Positions 59,912 to 64,000 of a DNA stretch of 64,000 nucleotides are shown here, piece after piece. The DNA comes from Microbacterium sp. LWH13-1.2 (GTDB lineage Bacteria; Actinomycetota; Actinomycetes; Actinomycetales; Microbacteriaceae). Where the stretch lies: NCBI RefSeq assembly GCF_038397735.1, contig NZ_CP151635.1, positions 1,178,001 through 1,242,000 of the forward strand, written 5' to 3'. Each line of letters starts with the position of its first letter. Within the stretch, counting starts at the first letter, position 1. Below the pieces are notes generated by a model, which worked only from the letters and a program-made list of their open reading frames with translations, was not told the origin of the DNA and ran no database searches. The position numbers and the translations under genes were made by a program.

Positions 59912-60856
59912 ATGGCTGTGGTCACCATCCGCCAGCTGCTCGACAGCGGCGTGCACTTCGGACACCAGACCCGTCGGTGGAACCCGAAGGTCAAGCGCTT
60001 CATCCTCACCGAGCGCAGCGGCATCCACATCATCGACCTCCAGCAGTCGCTCGGCTACATCGACAAGGCCTACGACTTCGTCAAGGAGACCGTCGCCCAC
60101 GGTGGCACGATCCTCTTCGTCGGCACGAAGAAGCAGGCGCAGGAGATCCTCGCCGAGCAGGCGACCCGCGTGGGTCAGCCCTTCGTCAACCAGCGCTGGC
60201 TCGGTGGACTCCTCACCAACTTCCAGACGATCTCCAAGCGTCTCGCACGCATGAAGGAGCTCGAGGAGCTCGACTACGAGACCCCGGCGAACAGCGGCTT
60301 CACGAAGAAGGAGCTGCTTCTCAAGAAGCGCGAGCTCGACAAGCTGCACAAGTCGCTCGGCGGGATCCGCAACCTCACCAAGACGCCCTCCGCCATCTGG
60401 GTCGTGGACGCCAAGCGTGAGCACCTCGCCATCGACGAGGCCAAGAAGCTCGGCATCCCCGTGATCGGCATCCTCGACACCAACGCCGACCCGGACGACT
60501 TCCAGTACCCGATCCCCGGCAACGACGACGCGATCCGCTCGGTCTCGCTGCTGACCCGCATCATCGCGGACGCAGCGGCAGAGGGTCTGCAGCAGAAGCA
60601 CAACCCCGAGACGGGCGACGCTGAGCCGCTCGCCGACTGGGAGAAGGAGCTCCTCGAAGCTCCCGTCCAGGAGTCCGCTGACGCAGCAGAGGTCGTCGAC
60701 GCCGCCGCCGATGAGGCTGCCGTCGTCGAGACGCCCGCTGCTGACGAGACCGCTGCCGATGAGGCCGGTGCTGAGGCACACGACGAGGCGATCGCCGCCG
60801 CTTCCGGTGAGGAGACCTCTGAGGTCGCCGCCGCCGAAGCAGCAGACGCCAAGTAA
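59912..60856 (+). CDS. rpsB: 30S ribosomal protein S2
   Basis: This 314-aa protein begins [20 protein letters not shown], then [57 protein letters not shown], and ends the folded part near [21 protein letters not shown] 70-residue acidic Ala/Glu/Asp tail follows ([20 protein letters not shown]), common in actinobacteria. AAGGAG is 7 nt before the ATG. Gene order rpsB-tsf follows. Confidence 0.97.
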   Translation: MAVVTIRQLLDSGVHFGHQTRRWNPKVKRFILTERSGIHIIDLQQSLGYIDKAYDFVKETVAHGGTILFVGTKKQAQEILAEQATRVGQPFVNQRWLGGLLTNFQTISKRLARMKELEELDYETPANSGFTKKELLLKKRELDKLHKSLGGIRNLTKTPSAIWVVDAKREHLAIDEAKKLGIPVIGILDTNADPDDFQYPIPGNDDAIRSVSLLTRIIADAAAEGLQQKHNPETGDAEPLADWEKELLEAPVQESADAAEVVDAAADEAAVVETPAADETAADEAGAEAHDEAIAAASGEETSEVAAAEAADAK

Positions 60857-60900
60857 TTCCGCGACCACCACACACATCACGAAGCAAGGAGCCACCACAC

Positions 60901-61728
60901 ATGGCCAACTTCACCATCGCCGACCTCAAGGCGCTGCGTGAGCAGCTCGGCACGGGAATGGTCGACACCAAGAAGGCGCTCGAGGAGGCTGACGGAGACG
61001 TCGAGAAGGCCACCGAGATCCTGCGTCTGAAGGGTGCCAAGGGCAACGCGAAGCGTGCCGACCGTTCCACCAGCGAGGGCCTCATCGTCGCTCGCGAGCA
61101 GGACGGCGCCGTGACGCTGATCGAGCTCGCCTGCGAGACGGACTTCGTCGCGAAGAACGAGCGCTTCATCGCGCTGGCCGACAAGGTCGCAGACGCCGTC
61201 GCAGCTGTCAAGGCTGACTCGGTCGAGGCCGGTCTCGCCGCCCAGGCGGGCGACAAGAGCGTCGAGCAGACCATCTCGGAAGAGGCTGCGATCATCGGCG
61301 AGAAGGTCGAACTGCGTCGCGTGCGCACGGTCTCCGGCGACAAGGTCGAGGTCTACCTGCACCGCACCAGCAAGGACCTGCCGCCGCAGATCGGTGTCGT
61401 CGTCGCCTACTCGGGTGACGACGCCGAGACCGCTCGCAGCATCGCGCAGCACATCTCGTTCGCGAACCCGTCGTACCTCTCCCGCGAGGACGTACCGTCC
61501 GACGCCGTGGAGAAGGAGCGCGAGATCGTCACCGAGATCTCCCGCAACGAGGGCAAGCCGGAAGCGGCTCTGCCCAAGATCGTCGAGGGCCGTGTCTCCG
61601 CGTTCATCAAGCAGGTCGCCCTGCTCGAGCAGGACTACGCGAAGGACAACAAGCTCTCTGTCGCCCAGGTGGCGAAGGACGCCGGTATCACCGTGACGGA
61701 CTTCGCGCGCTTCAAGGTCGGCGCGTAA
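60901..61728 (+). CDS. tsf: Elongation factor Ts
   Basis: This 275-aa factor exchanges nucleotide on EF-Tu. It has the UBA-like start ([30 protein letters not shown], about 3-32), the core signature [20 protein letters not shown] (about 73-92) and a C-terminal coiled-coil region. AAGGAG lies about 9 nt before the ATG, and rpsB ends 44 nt upstream. A terminator follows. Confidence 0.97.
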   Translation: MANFTIADLKALREQLGTGMVDTKKALEEADGDVEKATEILRLKGAKGNAKRADRSTSEGLIVAREQDGAVTLIELACETDFVAKNERFIALADKVADAVAAVKADSVEAGLAAQAGDKSVEQTISEEAAIIGEKVELRRVRTVSGDKVEVYLHRTSKDLPPQIGVVVAYSGDDAETARSIAQHISFANPSYLSREDVPSDAVEKEREIVTEISRNEGKPEAALPKIVEGRVSAFIKQVALLEQDYAKDNKLSVAQVAKDAGITVTDFARFKVGA

Positions 61729-61735
61729 CATCGTC

Positions 61736-61770
61736 GAAGGGGTTCGGATCAACGCGATCCGGACCCCTTC
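61736..61770 (+). terminator. Terminator after tsf
   Basis: GAAGGGGTTCGGATC pairs with GATCCGGACCCCTTC (15 bp, one G-U) around AACGC, followed by TTC. It separates rpsB-tsf from pyrH-frr-cdsA. Confidence 0.85.
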
Positions 61771-61819
61771 TTCATGCCCAGAAGGCACTATCTTGAATCG
61801 GGACGAGAGGATCACCCCC

Positions 61820-62536
61820 ATGACCGACCGCACAGGACGCCGCCGCGTTCTTCTCAAGCTCTCCGGTGAGGCGTTCGGCGCCGGCCAGCTCGGTGTCAAC
61901 CCCGATGTCGTCAGCCAGATCGCTCGCGACATCGCCGCAGCGGTCGACCGCGTCGAGATCGCCATCGTCGTCGGTGGTGGCAACTTCTTCCGTGGAGCGG
62001 AGCTGAGCCAGCGCGGCATGGACCGCGGTCGCGCCGACTACATGGGCATGCTCGGCACGGTGATGAACGCTCTGGCGCTCCAGGACTTCCTCGAGCAGGC
62101 CGGCGCGCCCACACGCGTGCAGTCCGCGATCTCGATGACGCAGGTGGCCGAGCCTTACATTCCGCTCCGCGCGGAGCGTCACATGGAGAAGGGCCGCGTC
62201 GTGATCTTCGGCGCCGGCGCCGGTCTGCCGTACTTCTCGACCGACACGGTCGCCGCGCAGCGCGCTCTCGAGATCGGTGCTGAGGAGGTCCTCGTCGCCA
62301 AGAACGGCGTCGACGCCATCTACACCGCCGACCCGAACAAGCACGCGGATGCCGAGCGCATCGAGCGCGTCACGTATCGCGACGCCCTCCAGCGCGGACT
62401 CAAGGTCGTCGACTCGACGGCGTTCAGCCTCTGCATGGACAACAACATGGACATGCGCGTCTTCGGCATGGAACCGGCGGGCAACGTCACGCGTGCTCTC
62501 CTCGGCGAGCACATCGGCACTCTCGTCACGGCCTGA
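61820..62536 (+). CDS. pyrH: Uridylate kinase (UMP kinase)
   Basis: This 238-aa enzyme phosphorylates UMP to UDP. It has [20 protein letters not shown] (about 7-26), [20 protein letters not shown] (nucleotide loop, about 49-68), [40 protein letters not shown] (about 132-151) and [27 protein letters not shown] precedes the ATG at 61820; an upstream in-frame TTG is less likely. It is followed by frr as in nearly all bacteria. Confidence 0.96.
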   Translation: MTDRTGRRRVLLKLSGEAFGAGQLGVNPDVVSQIARDIAAAVDRVEIAIVVGGGNFFRGAELSQRGMDRGRADYMGMLGTVMNALALQDFLEQAGAPTRVQSAISMTQVAEPYIPLRAERHMEKGRVVIFGAGAGLPYFSTDTVAAQRALEIGAEEVLVAKNGVDAIYTADPNKHADAERIERVTYRDALQRGLKVVDSTAFSLCMDNNMDMRVFGMEPAGNVTRALLGEHIGTLVTA

Positions 62537-62602
62537 GCGCCTGCCGGTGCTCGAGCGCCCCGCCCGATAGAATTTCAGAACACCCCGACGATAGGAGTCA
62601 CC

Positions 62603-63157
62603 GTGATCGCGGATGTCCTCGCTGAAACCACCTCCCGCATGGCACGAGCCGTCGAGGCCGCCAAGGAGGACTTCTCCACGGTGCGCACCGGTCGTGCGAA
62701 CCCGCAGCTCTTCCAGAAGGTCCTGGTCGACTACTACGGAACGCCGACTCCTCTCGCGCAGCTCGCCTCACTCGCGAACCAGGAAGCACGCACGCTCATC
62801 ATCACGCCGTACGACAAGTCGGCGCTGAAGGGCATCGAGCAGGCTATTCGCGACATGCCGAACCTCGGCGCCAACCCCACCAACGACGGCAACCTCGTGC
62901 GGGTCACGATGCCTGAGCTCACTGCCGAGCGTCGCAAGGAGTACGTGAAGCTCGTCAAGACCAAGGCGGAGGACGCCAAGGTCCACGTCCGAGGCATCCG
63001 CCGCAAGGGCAAGGATGAGCTCGACGCCCTGAAGAGCGAGCTCGGCGAAGACGAGATCGCCAGGGGAGAGAAGGAACTCGACGCCCTCACGCGCCAGCAC
63101 GTCGACCTGATCGACGACGCACTCAAGCGCAAAGAGGCCGAACTCCTCGAGGTGTAG
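62603..63157 (+). CDS. frr: Ribosome-recycling factor
   Basis: This 184-aa factor splits post-termination ribosomes with EF-G. The helical bundle is clear: [45 protein letters not shown] (about 13-58), then [40 protein letters not shown] and [16 protein letters not shown]. The GTG start has a preceding AGGAG. It is followed 5 nt later by cdsA. Confidence 0.97.
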   Translation: MIADVLAETTSRMARAVEAAKEDFSTVRTGRANPQLFQKVLVDYYGTPTPLAQLASLANQEARTLIITPYDKSALKGIEQAIRDMPNLGANPTNDGNLVRVTMPELTAERRKEYVKLVKTKAEDAKVHVRGIRRKGKDELDALKSELGEDEIARGEKELDALTRQHVDLIDDALKRKEAELLEV

Positions 63158-63162
63158 GCGGC

Positions 63163-64000
63163 ATGTCCGACGACTCCAGCGGTGACGGTACCGACAAGCC
63201 GCAGACGCGTCGTGAGGCGCGCGACTCGTCGACCCCGGCCGGCGGCACCCCCCTTGTCGACGGTGCATTCCCGACGTTCGACAGCGCGAGCATCCCGCCG
63301 CGGCCTCCATTGCCCGCGGAACGGCCCGCGGTCGCGGCGTCGACACTGGACACCGCTGACCACAACGCCATCCGCGAGCAGTGGAGAGCGGCCAGGGATG
63401 AGCTGGGAAACCATGTCTCGCACGCTCGCGGCCAGCTCGATCAGGCCAATGAACGGATCAAGGAGCGCACAGGTCGCGACCTGATCCTGGCGACGCTGAT
63501 CGGTCTCGCGTTCGGTGCAGCGCTGCTCGCTTCGCTTCTGTTCATCAAGGTGCTGTTCGTGCCGTTCGCGCTGGCGGCCGCCCTGTTGGGCGTCTACGAG
63601 CTCTCGCTCGCCCTCCGCGCGTCGGGTCGACGGATCGACGTGGTGCCGCAGTTCATCGCGGCCACACTTCTCGTGCTCTCCGCCTTCTTCCTCGATCTCT
63701 GGCTCGTCTGGGTCATGCTGTTCCTCGCCGTCGCGTTCGTGATCGTCTGGCGGCTCGTCGCGCAGATGATCGCCACGGACGGTAGAACCTACGGCGACGT
63801 GCTCACGGATGCCGTCATCAGCGGTTTCGTGCAGATCTACGTTCCGTTCCTCGCCGCCGTCGCGTTGATCCTCCTCAAGCAGGAAGGGGGTCAGTGGTGG
63901 GTGCTCAGCTTCATCGCGATCGCCGTCGTCGCCGACACCGGCGCCTACGCCGCGGGACTCGCGTTCGGTCGGCATCCGATGGCTCCCCGGATCAGTCCCA
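63163..64000 (+). CDS. cdsA: Phosphatidate cytidylyltransferase, N-terminal part
   Basis: The ATG at 63163 opens a frame that is still open at the window end, at least 279 residues. About 95 hydrophilic residues (Ser/Asp/Thr/Pro-rich, then a charged helix ending NERIKERTGRDLILAT) precede several hydrophobic segments. The order frr-cdsA and the membrane pattern (VVADTGAYAAGLAFGRHPMAPRISP, the CDP-diacylglycerol synthase region with the conserved D-x-x-A/G-Y) support the assignment. It makes CDP-diacylglycerol from CTP and phosphatidic acid. The C-terminal signature S-x-x-K-R-x-x-K-D-x-x lies beyond the window. Confidence 0.9.
   Translation, partial: MSDDSSGDGTDKPQTRREARDSSTPAGGTPLVDGAFPTFDSASIPPRPPLPAERPAVAASTLDTADHNAIREQWRAARDELGNHVSHARGQLDQANERIKERTGRDLILATLIGLAFGAALLASLLFIKVLFVPFALAAALLGVYELSLALRASGRRIDVVPQFIAATLLVLSAFFLDLWLVWVMLFLAVAFVIVWRLVAQMIATDGRTYGDVLTDAVISGFVQIYVPFLAAVALILLKQEGGQWWVLSFIAIAVVADTGAYAAGLAFGRHPMAPRISP

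Noticed and set aside
1..64000. CRISPR arrays, rRNA operons, insertion sequences, prophage or toxin-antitoxin modules
   Set aside because: No regularly spaced repeats, rRNA sequence, transposase motifs or phage genes were found on either strand.

Overview
The window is a stretch of chromosome from a very G+C-rich actinobacterium. It most resembles Microbacterium or a close relative in the Microbacteriaceae. The evidence is the gene order (rpsP-KH-rimM-trmD; rplS-lepB-rnhB-DUF2469; YraN-comM-dprA-xerC; rpsB-tsf-pyrH-frr-cdsA; DUF177-rpmF-rnc-mutM-smc-ftsY), families typical of actinobacteria (DUF3515, DUF2469, DUF2004, DUF4349) and many leaderless-type promoters (TAnnnT 6-7 nt before the start codon). 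No rRNA, CRISPR array, insertion sequence or prophage was seen. Nearly all DNA is accounted for by core or lineage-typical genes, and no clear island of foreign base composition was noticed.

Layout. 1-7.8 kb: a cut metallo-hydrolase, tRNA-Glu(CTC), acyltransferase, MFS exporter with its HTH regulator and operator-like repeats, an ECF sigma/DUF4349 pair, then terC behind a manganese (yybP-ykoY) riboswitch, a Lon-domain protein and DUF427. 7.8-17 kb: an LLM monooxygenase coupled to metY, then leuCD behind a leucine leader peptide, running into murA-plsC-gpsA-ddl (cell wall and phospholipid precursors). 17-25 kb: small membrane protein, DUF3515 lipoprotein, thiL, rsmD, recG, coaD, DUF177, rpmF, rnc, mutM. 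25-30 kb: ABC transporter, two tandem GNAT acetyltransferases, a 93-aa unknown and a 34-aa ORF with a strong promoter and Shine-Dalgarno. 30-41 kb: smc, ftsY, DUF2004, lipA/lipB, TetR regulator, ffh, EamA exporter with divergent LysR regulator.

41-47.5 kb: glycerol utilisation (glpD, glpF, glpK) with a divergent SorC-type regulator and a perfect 16-bp palindrome between them; then a glutamate-cysteine ligase homologue. 47.5-64 kb: translation and housekeeping clusters: S16, RimM, TrmD; phosphatase; methyltransferase; Map; L19, signal peptidase, RNase HII; YraN, ComM, DprA, XerC; M23 protein; S2, EF-Ts, UMP kinase, ribosome recycling factor and the start of cdsA, which runs off the end.

The novelty here is regulatory rather than a new enzyme system: the Mn riboswitch with a visible RBS-sequestering alternative fold, the leu leader, two divergent leaderless genes sharing overlapping -10 boxes in 23 bp, the glp palindrome, and the small-ORF leader ahead of the GNAT pair. 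Functional calls are from reading motifs by eye; no database search was run.
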